DNA of 64,000 bases, taken from assembly GCF_001514235.1 (NCBI RefSeq), contig NZ_KQ948927.1, forward strand, positions 505,813-569,812. Reading direction: 5' to 3'. Source of the stretch: Streptomyces caeruleatus (GTDB taxonomy: Bacteria; Actinomycetota; Actinomycetes; Streptomycetales; Streptomycetaceae). Positions 23,203 through 33,536 of the stretch are shown here, piece after piece. Below the pieces are notes generated by a model that was not told the origin of the DNA, searched no databases, and saw only the letters and a program-made list of their open reading frames with translations. Both the position numbers and the translations under genes were made by a program. Each line of letters begins with the position of its first letter. Positions within the stretch are counted from its first letter, which is position 1.

Positions 23203-24285
23203 TCACTCCGGTGCGGGCGGCCTTCCACCCACCCGTGCCACCGCCAGCGCACCCGCCCGACACCCCTCCCGCACCGCGTCCTCGGGTCGGGCGCCCGTGA
23301 GCAGGGTCGCGAGAAAGGCCCCGCTGAAGGCGTCACCCGCCCCGGTCGTGTCCCTCGGCGCCGTCGGCACGGCCGGGACATGGGCGCGCACCGTGCCCGA
23401 CCGGGCCACCAGAGCACCGTCGGCCCCCTGCTTGGCGATCACCAGCGGGACATGGCGGCTCAACTTGGCCGCAGCGTCCGTCGCATCGGGCAGCCCCGTC
23501 AGCAGACACGCCTCGTCCCGGCTCGGCAGCAGGACGTCCAAGCCCTCCACCAACGCCAGGAAACGATCCACGCCCAGCTCCACCAGGAAGCCCGCCGACG
23601 CCGGATCCATGCTCACCGGCACGCCACGCGCGCGTGCGGACGCCAGCGCCCTCGCCACCAGGGCCCGGCTCGCCTCGGAGAACAGCAGATAGCCCGACAG
23701 GTGGAGCCATCCGACGCCGTCGAGCAACGCGTCCGACCAGTCACCGGGGTCCAGCCGCGTGGCCGCCCCGCTGTCGGTGAGGAACGTCCGCTCGGCGGCG
23801 GCGCCCGTGTCGACCAGGCAGATCACCGTCCCGGTCGGCGCCTGCGGATCGACGACTAGAAGGGGCTCCACTCCGCTCGCGGTCAGCTCCCGCTCGTGCC
23901 ACGCGGCCGCGTCCGCTCCTACGCGCCCCAGCAGCCGCACCTCCTCAGCACCCCAACGGGCCGCCCAGCAGGCCACGTTGGCGCCCGCGCCACCTGGCAT
24001 CGTCCGGATGGCCGCCGCCGTGTCCGTACCCGAGGCGAGCGGGCCTCGGTGGCGAGCGATGACGTCCGTGACCACGTCACCGACGACCAGGAGCGCGCCG
24101 GCGCGCGCGAGGGCGGGGGTGGGCTCGGTGGTCTGGGTGGTCTGGGTGGTTTGGGCGGGCTTGGCGGTCGGTGTGGGCTCGGCGGGGGCGGCGGGCCGGA
24201 CGGTCGGGGCGGGCCGGACGCAAGGGGAGGGCACGTTCCCCTCCGCGCCCTGCCCGGTCCCGGTCCCGTCCCCCGGCTCGTTCAC
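23203..24285 (-). CDS. psuK: PfkB-family kinase, probable pseudouridine kinase
   Basis: A 360-residue ribokinase-like kinase. After a Thr/Pro/Gln-rich extension of about 60 residues comes ALLVVGDVVTDVIARHRGPL, then MPGGAGANVACWAARWGAEE and the C-terminal PfkB signature DTTGAGDAFSGAFLATLL with catalytic Asp in GAGD. GTG 24285 overlaps the TGA of the upstream psuG by four bases (GTGA), so the two are translationally coupled. That pairing is the basis for calling it pseudouridine kinase (pseudouridine to pseudouridine 5'-phosphate) rather than a sugar kinase. The low-complexity leader is unusual; a later start at the beginning of the domain cannot be excluded. Confidence 0.85.
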   Translation of the reverse strand: MNEPGDGTGTGQGAEGNVPSPCVRPAPTVRPAAPAEPTPTAKPAQTTQTTQTTEPTPALARAGALLVVGDVVTDVIARHRGPLASGTDTAAAIRTMPGGAGANVACWAARWGAEEVRLLGRVGADAAAWHERELTASGVEPLLVVDPQAPTGTVICLVDTGAAAERTFLTDSGAATRLDPGDWSDALLDGVGWLHLSGYLLFSEASRALVARALASARARGVPVSMDPASAGFLVELGVDRFLALVEGLDVLLPSRDEACLLTGLPDATDAAAKLSRHVPLVIAKQGADGALVARSGTVRAHVPAVPTAPRDTTGAGDAFSGAFLATLLTGARPEDAVREGCRAGALAVARVGGRPPAPE

Positions 24286-25190
24286 GCCCTGGCCCAGGCC
24301 GCCGCGATCCGCCCCGCCAGCCGTACGTTGCCGCGTACCGCCGCGAGATTGGCGCTCAGCGAGGCACCGTCCGTGTGCCGCACCAAGTAGTCCAGCAGGA
24401 ACGGTGTGACAGCCTGACCGGTGACGCCCTGCTCCTCGCACGCGTGCAGCGCGTCGGCGAGCACACGCGCGTGCAGCTCGGGATCCAGCTGTTCCGCCTC
24501 CGGCGCCGGATTGGCGACGATCAGCGCCGACTCCGGCCCGTCGAGCGCGTCCTGGGCGCGCATCACCCCGGCCACCTCCTCCGGCGACCGCAGCGTCCAG
24601 TCCACGGGGTGCCCGGAGTCGGAGAGGTAGAAGCCCGGGAAGCGTTCCGTGCGATATCCGGCGACCGCGACGCCCAGCGTCTCCAGCCGCTGGAGGGTCG
24701 CCGGGACATCCAGGATCGACTTGACGCCGGCGCACACCACCGTGATCCGCGTGCGTGCCAGCAGCCCCAGGTCGGCCGACTCGTCCTGCGTCACCGTCCA
24801 CTCCCGGTGCACACCGCCGAGCCCGCCCGTAGCGAACACCCGTACGCCCCCGAGACTCGCCAGCAGAGCCGTCGCCGACACCGTGGTCGCCCCGCTCGCC
24901 CCGGAGGCCACCGCGAGCGGCAGATCCCGGTGCCCGAGCTTGCGGATCCCGTCCTCGTTCGCGATCCGCTCCAGCTGCTCCTTGTCCAGCCCGACATGGG
25001 GCCGCCCGTCCAGCACTGCGATCGTCGCCGGAACGGCGCCCTCCTGCCGCACGACGTCCTCCAGTTCCAGCGCCACCTGGAGATTGCGCGGGCGCGGCAA
25101 CCCGTGCGCGATGATCGTGGACTCCAGGGCGACCACGGGCCGACGCGCGTCAAGCGCCTCCCGTACCTCTTCCGACACCACCAGCACCAC
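24282..25190 (-). CDS. psuG: Pseudouridine-5'-phosphate glycosidase
   Basis: A 302-residue protein with the typical PsuG sequence: VVALESTIIAHGLPRPRNLQ at the N terminus, TVSATALLASLGGVRVFATG, GGLGGVHREWTVTQDESADL, and VVCAGVKSILDVPATLQRLE. The Mn-dependent enzyme cleaves the C-C glycosidic bond of pseudouridine 5'-phosphate to uracil and ribose 5-phosphate. GTG 25190 is chosen because AGGAGG lies 7-8 bases upstream and the resulting length equals the family norm. It forms a four-base-overlap operon with psuK. No dedicated transporter is adjacent, so the substrate is probably from internal RNA turnover. Confidence 0.93.
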   Translation of the reverse strand: MVLVVSEEVREALDARRPVVALESTIIAHGLPRPRNLQVALELEDVVRQEGAVPATIAVLDGRPHVGLDKEQLERIANEDGIRKLGHRDLPLAVASGASGATTVSATALLASLGGVRVFATGGLGGVHREWTVTQDESADLGLLARTRITVVCAGVKSILDVPATLQRLETLGVAVAGYRTERFPGFYLSDSGHPVDWTLRSPEEVAGVMRAQDALDGPESALIVANPAPEAEQLDPELHARVLADALHACEEQGVTGQAVTPFLLDYLVRHTDGASLSANLAAVRGNVRLAGRIAAAWARA

Positions 25191-25289
25191 GCGCCTGCCT
25201 CCTGTCGCTCGGTCTTCCCTCATCTCTGGCGGGCGGCGCACCGGGTCAAACCCTTGCGGCCTGTGGGAGAGGACACCAGCCTTGAACGC

Positions 25290-25718
25290 ATGACCGACAA
25301 CTCGACCCGTCTCGACCATGTGGTCCTCTGGGTGAGCGACCCCGCCGCATCGGCCGCCTTCTACCAGGAGACACTCGGCCTGGCGCCCGTCAGGCTCACC
25401 GAGTTCATCGCGGGCGAGGCGCCGTTCCCCTCGGTCCGCGTCAACGACGAGACCATCCTCGACCTCATGCCCATGACCATGGCGGAGCGCATGAAGATGC
25501 TCCCCGGTGCCGCCGAGAGCGCGGGACACCCCGTCAACCACGTCTGTCTGTCCCTGCCGGAGGCCGACTTCCACGGGCTGCGCACCCACCTGGAGGAGCA
25601 GGACGTACCCGTCTCGGACTACTCGTACGACTCCTTCGGCGCCCGCGGCAAGGCCAGGCGCAGCTTCTACTTCCGTGACCCCGACGGCAACGTCTTCGAG
25701 GCCCGGCACTACGACTAG
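25290..25718 (+). CDS. VOC (glyoxalase/bleomycin-resistance fold) protein
   Basis: A 142-residue protein with a single VOC repeat pair: LDHVVLWVSDPAASAAFYQE, then VNHVCLSLPEADFHGLRTHL and FYFRDPDGNVFEARHYD, carrying the usual His and Glu metal-ligand positions. Function could be lyase, dioxygenase or drug sequestration; it is not resolved. ATG 25290 is the start that places the domain directly at the N terminus; an in-frame GTG at 25263 is possible. It is divergent from psuG and ends just before a strong hairpin. Confidence 0.88.
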   Translation: MTDNSTRLDHVVLWVSDPAASAAFYQETLGLAPVRLTEFIAGEAPFPSVRVNDETILDLMPMTMAERMKMLPGAAESAGHPVNHVCLSLPEADFHGLRTHLEEQDVPVSDYSYDSFGARGKARRSFYFRDPDGNVFEARHYD

Positions 25719-25725
25719 CGAGCCG

Positions 25726-25755
25726 AGGAGGGGCCACGCGTGCGTGGCCCCTCCT
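25726..25755. terminator. GC-rich hairpin after the VOC gene
   Basis: Perfect 14-base arms AGGAGGGGCCACGC/GCGTGGCCCCTCCT with a two-base loop, 8 bases after the VOC stop. There is no T-run, as is common in Streptomyces terminators. Confidence 0.75.
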
Positions 25756-25789
25756 GCCTGCCGACTACTCAGACCGGCCGCACCCCCCG

Positions 25790-26416
25790 TCCAGCGCCGC
25801 TGCGGATTCAGCACGTACTTGCGACTGGCGCCCTGGTCGAACTCGGGCGTAGCCCAGTGGTGCGTCCTCGATGGAGACCACCGTCGCGTCGACCGCCTTG
25901 GCGATGTGCACGCGCTCGTGCAGGATCGCCATCATCAGGCTCCGGTGGTACTGCATCACCGGGCACTGGCCGGTCGTGAAGCGGTGGCTCTTGGCCCAGC
26001 CGAGGCCGAGCCGCACCTTCAGCGTCCCGGACTTCGCGTCCTGGTCGATCCCTCCGGGGTCGGCCGTGACATAGAGGCCGGGGATGCCGAGGGCACCGCC
26101 CGCGCGAGTGACGCCCATCAACGAGTTCAGGACCGTCGCGGGGGCCTCCTGAGCGTTCGGGCCGTGGGCCCGCGCCTCGGTGATCTCGTGTTCGAGGACC
26201 AGCCCCCCGGCGCCGTGGTCCGCCCCCGCACCATGTGCTGGTCGCTGCCGCAGATGTTGGTGGCGAGGACCTTGTGGATCACCCCGTGCCGGCCCTTGCG
26301 GCCGATGTTGTCGGGGCGACTCCCGGTCCGTCCTGGAGTTCGAGCGTCGGGTAGTCGATGGTCCTGACCTCCACCGCGCCCGGCTTGAGATACGCCACTG
26401 CCCTGCTTCCGCTCAT
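25790..26416 (-). pseudogene. Decayed glutathione-independent formaldehyde dehydrogenase
   Basis: The start is intact: ATG 26416 gives MSGSRAVAYLKPGAVEVRTI. The frame then breaks near 26325 and continues in another frame as GRKGRHGVIHKVLATNICGS (zinc-binding Cys region), with DQHMVRG and, after another one-base shift, LVLEHEITE. It then jumps straight to NAQEAPATVLNSLMGVTRAG, which in intact enzymes lies about 180 residues further on, so most of the catalytic and NAD-binding domain is deleted. The rest (LGLGWAKSHRFTTGQCPVMQ) is well preserved, with a last frameshift before PEFDQGASRKYVLNPQ. The order and identity leave little doubt that it is a FdhA-family zinc alcohol dehydrogenase remnant. 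Confidence 0.85.
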
Positions 26417-26546
26417 GAGTGATCGCCGTCCCTTCGGCCCGTGTCTTACGGATGCCGTCGGACGCCAGCGGCTGTGCGCATGGTCGAGTCTGCTACCGCC
26501 GTCCAGGTCCGGCCAGTCCTCGCGCGGTCCAGCCGTGCACGGGCCG

Positions 26547-27833
26547 TCAGTCGCCCGCCGGAAGGCTTTTTGCCCGTCCACGCCGCGTGCAAAGGGCCAG
26601 CCCTGCGAGCGGGACCAGCAGACATGCGGCGGTGAAGTTCAGCCAGGCGTAGCTCGCCTGGGCGACCACGAGCCCGGCGACCGCTCCGCCGACGCCCGCG
26701 GACGCGTTCATGACCAGGTCCGACAACCCCTGTGCGGCGGCCCGCGCGGGCTGCGGCACGGAGTCCGTGAGCAGTGCTGAACCCGAGACGAGCGCCGCCG
26801 ACCAGCCGAGCCCCAGGATGAACAGTCCGACGGCCGTCTGCCCATGACTGGCGCCCGCCGTACCGGCGACGAACACCGCGCACGCCAGCAGCCCGACGGC
26901 GAGCCCGATCCCGGACAGCCGCCCCAGCCGGTCCGACAACCGCCCCATGAGCGGCGCGAACGCGTACATCCCCGCGATGTGTCCGCTGATGACCAGTCCG
27001 ATCAGATCGATGCCCGCACCGTGGTGCGCGAGGTCGACCGGGGTCATGGACATCACCGAGACCATCGCCGTGTGCGCCACGGCCACGGTCACCACCGCGA
27101 GCCGCGCCCGCGGCGAGGCGGCCACGGCGGCCACCCCCGCGCGCAGCGAACGGGCCGCCGGCGACTGCTCCTCAGCCGGCGCCAGGGCACGCGCCGTCAG
27201 CAGCGGGTCCGGCCGCAGCAGTACGGCTACCACGACCGCCGATATCAGGAAGATCCCGGCCGCCCACAGGAACGGGCCCGCGGCGGCGGGTATCCCGAGG
27301 CCCGTGACACTGCGACCGGCGGGCGCGGCGATGTTCGGACCGATGACCGCGCCGATGGTGGTCGCCCACACGACGAGCGAGATGGCTCGGGCCCGCCGCT
27401 CCGGCTCGGCCAGATCCGCGGCCGCGAACCGGGCCTGGAGGTTCGCCGCTGACGCCGCACCGAACGCGGCCATCCCGCACAGCAGCAGCGGAAAGCTCCC
27501 GACGCTTGCCGCGATCACCGTGACCCCCGCGCCCACAGCCCCGATCAGATAGGCCAGCACGAGCCCGGGCCGACGGCCCCTGGCGGTCATCAACGCGGCC
27601 AGCGGCATCGACAGCACCGCCGTACCGGCGACGGTCGCGGTGGGCGCGAGTCCGGACAGTGACTCGGTGCCGCTGACCTCCTTGGCCAGCACGGCCGCGA
27701 GCGCTATGCCGGTGGCGACGCCCAGGCCGCCCAGGATCTGCGTGGTGATCAGCACGGCCGAGATCCGGCGCCGAAGGGCCGGCAACCGGTCGGGCGGGAC
27801 GGCCACGACGGCCTGCCGCTCCACGGCCGTCAT
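26547..27833 (-). CDS. MFS transporter, 12-TM drug/metabolite type
   Basis: A 428-residue membrane protein. The N-terminal half has VLITTQILGGLGVATGIALA, the loop 2-3 motif MTARGRRPGLVLAYLIGAVG and ISLVVWATTIGAVIGPNIAA. The C-terminal half has VISGHIAGMYAFAPLMGRLS and, at the loop 8-9 position, DRLGRLSGIG. The Gly-rich TM4/5 region and symmetrical halves fit a proton-coupled exporter; the substrate is unknown. Start ATG 27833 has no clear ribosome binding site. It runs in the same direction as the fdhA remnant, 130 bases upstream of it. Confidence 0.88.
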   Translation of the reverse strand: MTAVERQAVVAVPPDRLPALRRRISAVLITTQILGGLGVATGIALAAVLAKEVSGTESLSGLAPTATVAGTAVLSMPLAALMTARGRRPGLVLAYLIGAVGAGVTVIAASVGSFPLLLCGMAAFGAASAANLQARFAAADLAEPERRARAISLVVWATTIGAVIGPNIAAPAGRSVTGLGIPAAAGPFLWAAGIFLISAVVVAVLLRPDPLLTARALAPAEEQSPAARSLRAGVAAVAASPRARLAVVTVAVAHTAMVSVMSMTPVDLAHHGAGIDLIGLVISGHIAGMYAFAPLMGRLSDRLGRLSGIGLAVGLLACAVFVAGTAGASHGQTAVGLFILGLGWSAALVSGSALLTDSVPQPARAAAQGLSDLVMNASAGVGGAVAGLVVAQASYAWLNFTAACLLVPLAGLALCTRRGRAKSLPAGD

Positions 27834-27935
27834 GACACCGGACCGGCCGCGTACAGGTGGGTGAAAAGTGTCGTCACAGGCGCAGTCTCCCCCTCATCTC
27901 CCGCCTGCCCAACCCCAGGCCGGGCCAGGCCCTCC

Positions 27936-28490
27936 TCAGAACAGCGGCTCCGGCAGGACTCCCTCCAGCGCGAGCAGCTTCCGCTTGGTCTCCAGCCCGC
28001 CCCCGAACCCTCCGATGCCGCCGTCGCTCTCCACGACCCGGTGGCAGGGCACGACGACCGGAAGCGGATTGGCGCCCATCGCCGTCCCGACCGCCTGGGC
28101 CGCGCCCGGCTGTCCGACCCGCCCGGCCAGATCGCCGTACCCGACGACCGTGCCGTAAGGGACGCCGGACGCCAGCTCACGCAGCACCTGCCGGTTGAAG
28201 CCGGAGATCAGGGACCAGTCCAGCGGCAGCTCGAAGTCATGGCGCGCACCCGCGAAGTACTGCTCCATCTGACGTATCGCCTCGGCCAGCAGCGGGGAGC
28301 CGGGCGCCTCGACCGGGTCGACGCCCAGCCTCGACGCCAGCCTGCCGAGTGCGGTCTCGCGCACCGCTTCCGTGGCGTGGAACACGACACTGACCAGGCC
28401 GTCGCGGGTCGCGGCCAGCATCAGCGGACCGATGTCGGTACCGACGACGGCCCACACGACCTGCTGCTCGTACTGCCCATGGCTGTCCAT
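27936..28490 (-). CDS. ogt: Methylated-DNA-protein cysteine methyltransferase (Ogt)
   Basis: A 184-residue suicide repair protein. The active site VVVPCHRVVESDGGIGGFGG contains the acceptor Cys in PCHRV, preceded by the HTH-like FNRQVLRELASGVPYGTVVG with the Arg finger and Tyr typical of AGT/Ogt. The N-terminal domain (residues 1-80) is the less conserved Ogt type. It removes alkyl groups from O6-alkylguanine and O4-alkylthymine. The start ATG 28490 is confirmed by a perfect DNA-damage promoter whose -10 ends 6 bases upstream, so the mRNA is probably leaderless. It shares that promoter class with the uvr genes in this window. Confidence 0.95.
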   Translation of the reverse strand: MDSHGQYEQQVVWAVVGTDIGPLMLAATRDGLVSVVFHATEAVRETALGRLASRLGVDPVEAPGSPLLAEAIRQMEQYFAGARHDFELPLDWSLISGFNRQVLRELASGVPYGTVVGYGDLAGRVGQPGAAQAVGTAMGANPLPVVVPCHRVVESDGGIGGFGGGLETKRKLLALEGVLPEPLF

Positions 28491-28496
28491 GCGCCC

Positions 28497-28519
28497 ACCG
28501 TACGACCCACCACTGACAA
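28497..28519 (-). promoter_or_regulatory. PafBC-type (RecA-independent) DNA-damage promoter of ogt
   Basis: On the minus strand TTGTCAGTG (28519-28511), 8 bases, TACGGT (28502-28497), then 6 bases to the ATG. It is an exact match to the actinobacterial RecA-NDp motif. Confidence 0.85.
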
Positions 28520-28561
28520 CGCCCCCGTCACCGCGGACCGACCGCTCCGCCGGGGCCGCCC

Positions 28562-29431
28562 TCACTCCTCGGGCAGGGCGTCCCGCACCACGTCGGGGCT
28601 GTTGGTGATGATGCCGTCGACGCCGTACCCGGCGACGAGCCGGGCGGTGTCCGCGTCGTTCACGGTCCAGGTGAACACCTCCAACGGCCTGCCGTGCGGT
28701 CCGTCGAACTCTTGGACGGTGGCGACGTAGTCCGAGGAGATGGAGCTGTGCGAGGGGTTGATCTGGTCGGCGAAGTCCGCGTAGTCGGCCAGCTCCGACG
28801 TCGGCGGCGTACCGAGGAAGCCGGTCTTCACGGTCGGCTTCAGCTCGTGGACGGTCCGCACGCTGTCCGGGCTGAAGCTCTGCACGATCAGCCGGCTCGC
28901 CAGGTGGTCCGTGTCTAGCCAGCCCTCGTTGGCCAGGGCCTTGAGGGTCTGCTCCTCGATGCCCGGGTACAGGTCGGGGTTCTTGATCTCCAGGAGCAGC
29001 TTCTGGTGGTGCAGCTCCAGACGGTCCATGAACTGCTCCAGCGTCGGCACGCGCGCGCCCGCGTACGCGGGGCCGAACCAACTGCCCGCGTCCAGGAGGG
29101 CGATCTCGTCGGCGGTGAAGTCCTTCACCTTCCAGGGCGCCCTGCCGGGGAAGACCTCCTCCACGTCGGTCGTGCGCTTCAGGTTGTCGTCGTGAAGGAC
29201 GACGAGCTCGCCGTCCCTGGTGCGCTGCACGTCGTTCTCGACCCAGCTGATGCCCAGTTCGGCGGCCTTGTCGACGGCGGCCAGGGTGTTCTCCGGGGCA
29301 TAGGTGGAGGCTCCTCGGTGGGCGATCACCGTAGGCCGCTCGGCGCCGGCCCGGGCCTGGGAGGCCGGAAGCAGAAGAGCGGCGGTTCCCAGGAGTGCGG
29401 TCGTCGTGGCGGCTACAGCGCGCGCGTGCAT
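28562..29431 (-). CDS. Secreted glycerophosphodiester phosphodiesterase
   Basis: A 289-residue protein. Residues 1-28 form a signal peptide (MHARAVAATTTALLGTAALL then PASQARA). The mature GDPD TIM barrel has TVIAHRGASTYAPENTLAAV, WVENDVQRTRDGELVVLHDD (metal ligands E-x-D and H-D-D) and KLLLEIKNPD, ending GVDGIITNSPDVVRDAL. It hydrolyses glycerophosphodiesters outside the cell to glycerol 3-phosphate and an alcohol, serving phosphate and carbon scavenging. Start ATG 29431 follows GAGGAG. An 11-base-spaced direct repeat lies upstream and resembles a PHO box. Confidence 0.93.
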   Translation of the reverse strand: MHARAVAATTTALLGTAALLLPASQARAGAERPTVIAHRGASTYAPENTLAAVDKAAELGISWVENDVQRTRDGELVVLHDDNLKRTTDVEEVFPGRAPWKVKDFTADEIALLDAGSWFGPAYAGARVPTLEQFMDRLELHHQKLLLEIKNPDLYPGIEEQTLKALANEGWLDTDHLASRLIVQSFSPDSVRTVHELKPTVKTGFLGTPPTSELADYADFADQINPSHSSISSDYVATVQEFDGPHGRPLEVFTWTVNDADTARLVAGYGVDGIITNSPDVVRDALPEE

Positions 29432-29500
29432 ACGTACTCCTCGCGTCGAACGATCACAGACAGCACAACTGTGACAGCAGAGGGTCAACGGTGGAGGAGT

Positions 29501-29519
29501 ACAGAATGGCCACAGAATG
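29501..29519 (-). promoter_or_regulatory. Candidate PHO-box-like direct repeat upstream of the GDPD gene
   Basis: CATTCTGT (minus strand) occurs twice with starts exactly 11 bases apart, at 29519-29512 and 29508-29501. PhoP sites in Streptomyces are direct repeats of 11-base units, but the match to the published consensus is only partial. Confidence 0.35.
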
Positions 29520-29709
29520 AATGGAGTTGCCCGGGCCCGCTCACTCGTGCCGCACAACTGGGGCAAGGCCGTGTTTCTTTGCCGGAGAATCGTTCGACCA
29601 TTCCGGTGGGAGTTACTCTCTGCCTCAACCCTGACCGCTCGGGCGGCGCTGAGAGGGGGGCGTATTCACAGCATTCCGGGATGTATGAGGGCGGGAAGGG
29701 CGGTCGCGT

Positions 29710-30576
29710 ATGCAGGGCACGATCGACGGATTCAGCTACGGACTCGTCACACCGCTGGTGGCCTACCTCATGGCCTGCCTCGGCGGTGCCCTCGGTCTGC
29801 GCTGCACCACAAGATCGATGCTCGTCTCGCACTCGTGGCGCCCCGGCTGGCTCGCCCTCGGGTCGGCGGCCATCGGCTCCGGCATATGGACCATGCACTT
29901 CGTCGCGATGATGGGGTTCACGGTCGAGGAGACGCCGATCCACTACGACAAACCGATGACGTTCGCGAGCCTGGCCGTCGCCATCGTCATGGTGGGCGTC
30001 GGGATCTTCATCGTCGGCTACAAGGGGGCCAGGGGAACCGCCCTGTTCACCGGCGGCACCATCACCGGCCTGGGCATAGCCTCGATGCACTACCTGGGCA
30101 TGGCCGGCCTGCGGCTCGACGGCAAGCTGGAGTACAACACGTTCACCGTCGGCGTCTCCGTCGCCATAGCGATGGTCGCGGCCACCGCCGCGCTGTGGGC
30201 TGCCGGACAGGTCCGAGGGCTCATGTGGAGCGTCGGCGCGAGCCTCGTCATGGGCCTCGCCGTCAGCGGCATGCACTACACCGGCATGGCCGCCCTCAAC
30301 GTCCATCTCCACGGCACCGGGACCTCCGGGACGGGCGACTCACCCGCCGCCCTGCTCGCACCGATGCTGATCGGCCCGCTCGCCTTCCTGCTCCTCGCGG
30401 GCGCCGTCGTGCTGTTCGACCCGCACATGATCATGGGCAAGCCCGCCGCGGCCCCCGTCGAGCACAAGCCGGGCGTCCCGGCCCACACCGCCGTCCCGCA
30501 CCAGGCCCGCCGCCCCCAGCTGCGCGCGCGCCGCAACCAGGACCTCCGAGGCTCCCGCACTCCGCAAAACCACTGA
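29710..30576 (+). CDS. MHYT-domain integral membrane protein
   Basis: A 288-residue protein with seven predicted membrane segments. The three MHYT repeats give the family its name: [38 protein letters not shown] and [20 protein letters not shown]. The conserved Met/His residues are proposed to bind a metal such as copper and to sense O2, CO or NO. There is no GGDEF/EAL output domain; the C-terminal 60 residues are polar and basic. Start ATG 29710 follows GGGAAGGGCGG. Unlike the usual diguanylate-cyclase fusions, this is a sensor module alone, upstream of uvrB. Confidence 0.9.
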   Translation: MQGTIDGFSYGLVTPLVAYLMACLGGALGLRCTTRSMLVSHSWRPGWLALGSAAIGSGIWTMHFVAMMGFTVEETPIHYDKPMTFASLAVAIVMVGVGIFIVGYKGARGTALFTGGTITGLGIASMHYLGMAGLRLDGKLEYNTFTVGVSVAIAMVAATAALWAAGQVRGLMWSVGASLVMGLAVSGMHYTGMAALNVHLHGTGTSGTGDSPAALLAPMLIGPLAFLLLAGAVVLFDPHMIMGKPAAAPVEHKPGVPAHTAVPHQARRPQLRARRNQDLRGSRTPQNH

Positions 30577-30586
30577 TCGGACCGCG

Positions 30587-30609
30587 TTGTCAGTGGCGGG
30601 TCGTACGGT
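30587..30609 (+). promoter_or_regulatory. PafBC-type DNA-damage promoter of uvrB
   Basis: TTGTCAGTG (30587-30595), 8 bases, TACGGT (30604-30609), then 7 bases to ATG 30617. Exact match to the motif. It begins just 10 bases after the MHYT gene stop. Confidence 0.88.
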
Positions 30610-30616
30610 GGATCCC

Positions 30617-32764
<2,148 letters not shown>

Positions 32765-32898
32765 CGGGCACGCGCTGTGTTGCAAGACCGACACAAAGTG
32801 GGGTCCGGGGTACGGCACTGTCAGGGCCCCTGCGTAGGGTTCTGGTCATCCGCGGGGTCCGCGGCCAACAGGGGACAGCTCGAGAGGGGAAACAGCAC

Positions 32899-33477
32899 GT
32901 GACCGTCAACATGACCAAGGGTCAGGCCATCAGTCTGCAGAAGGACGACGGCGGCAGCCTGACCGCGGTGCGCATGGGTCTCGGCTGGCAGGCGGCTCCC
33001 CGGCGGGGCCTGTTCGGCACGCGCACGCGGGAGGTCGACCTCGACGCGTCCGCCGTCCTGTTCGCGGACAAGCAGCCGGTCGACGTCGTTTTCTTCCGCC
33101 ACCTGGTGAGCGACGACGGCTCGGTGCGCCACACCGGCGACAACCTCGTCGGCGGTGTCGGCCAGGGCGGCGACGACGAGGCGATCCTCGTCGACCTCGC
33201 GCGCGTCCCGGTCCACATCGACCAGATCGTCTTCACCGTGAACTCCTTCACGGGCCAGACGTTCCAGGAGGTGCAGAACGCGTTCTGCCGTCTGGTCGAC
33301 GAGACCAACGGCCAGGAACTCGCCCGCTACACGCTCGCGGGCGGCGGCGCCTACACCGCCCAGATCATGGCGAAGGTGCACCGCACCGGAGCGAGCTGGA
33401 CGATGACGGCCCTCGGCACGCCGGCCAACGGCCGTACGTTCCAGGACCTGATGCCGGCCATCCTGCCGCACCTGTAG
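32899..33477 (+). CDS. terD: TerD-family Ca2+-binding stress protein
   Basis: A 192-residue TerD-domain protein: KGQAISLQKDDGGSLTAVRM at the N terminus, VDLDASAVLFADKQPVDVVF, and the Ca2+-binding acidic loops around RHTGDNLVGGVGQGGDDEAI. The latter is the hallmark GDNLTG-like motif of the family. EIFTVNSF-type sequence appears as IVFTVNSFTGQTFQEVQNAF. TerD proteins bind calcium and belong to tellurite/stress (ter) systems. GTG 32899 has GAGAGGGG about 9 bases upstream. It is followed after 59 bases by a larger TerD fusion protein, and the pair precedes TerC. Confidence 0.93.
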   Translation: MTVNMTKGQAISLQKDDGGSLTAVRMGLGWQAAPRRGLFGTRTREVDLDASAVLFADKQPVDVVFFRHLVSDDGSVRHTGDNLVGGVGQGGDDEAILVDLARVPVHIDQIVFTVNSFTGQTFQEVQNAFCRLVDETNGQELARYTLAGGGAYTAQIMAKVHRTGASWTMTALGTPANGRTFQDLMPAILPHL

Positions 33478-33536
33478 GACGTCTGGGGCCCGGCGGGCGG
33501 CGTACGACAAGACAAGCGACACAGGGGGACGAAGGC

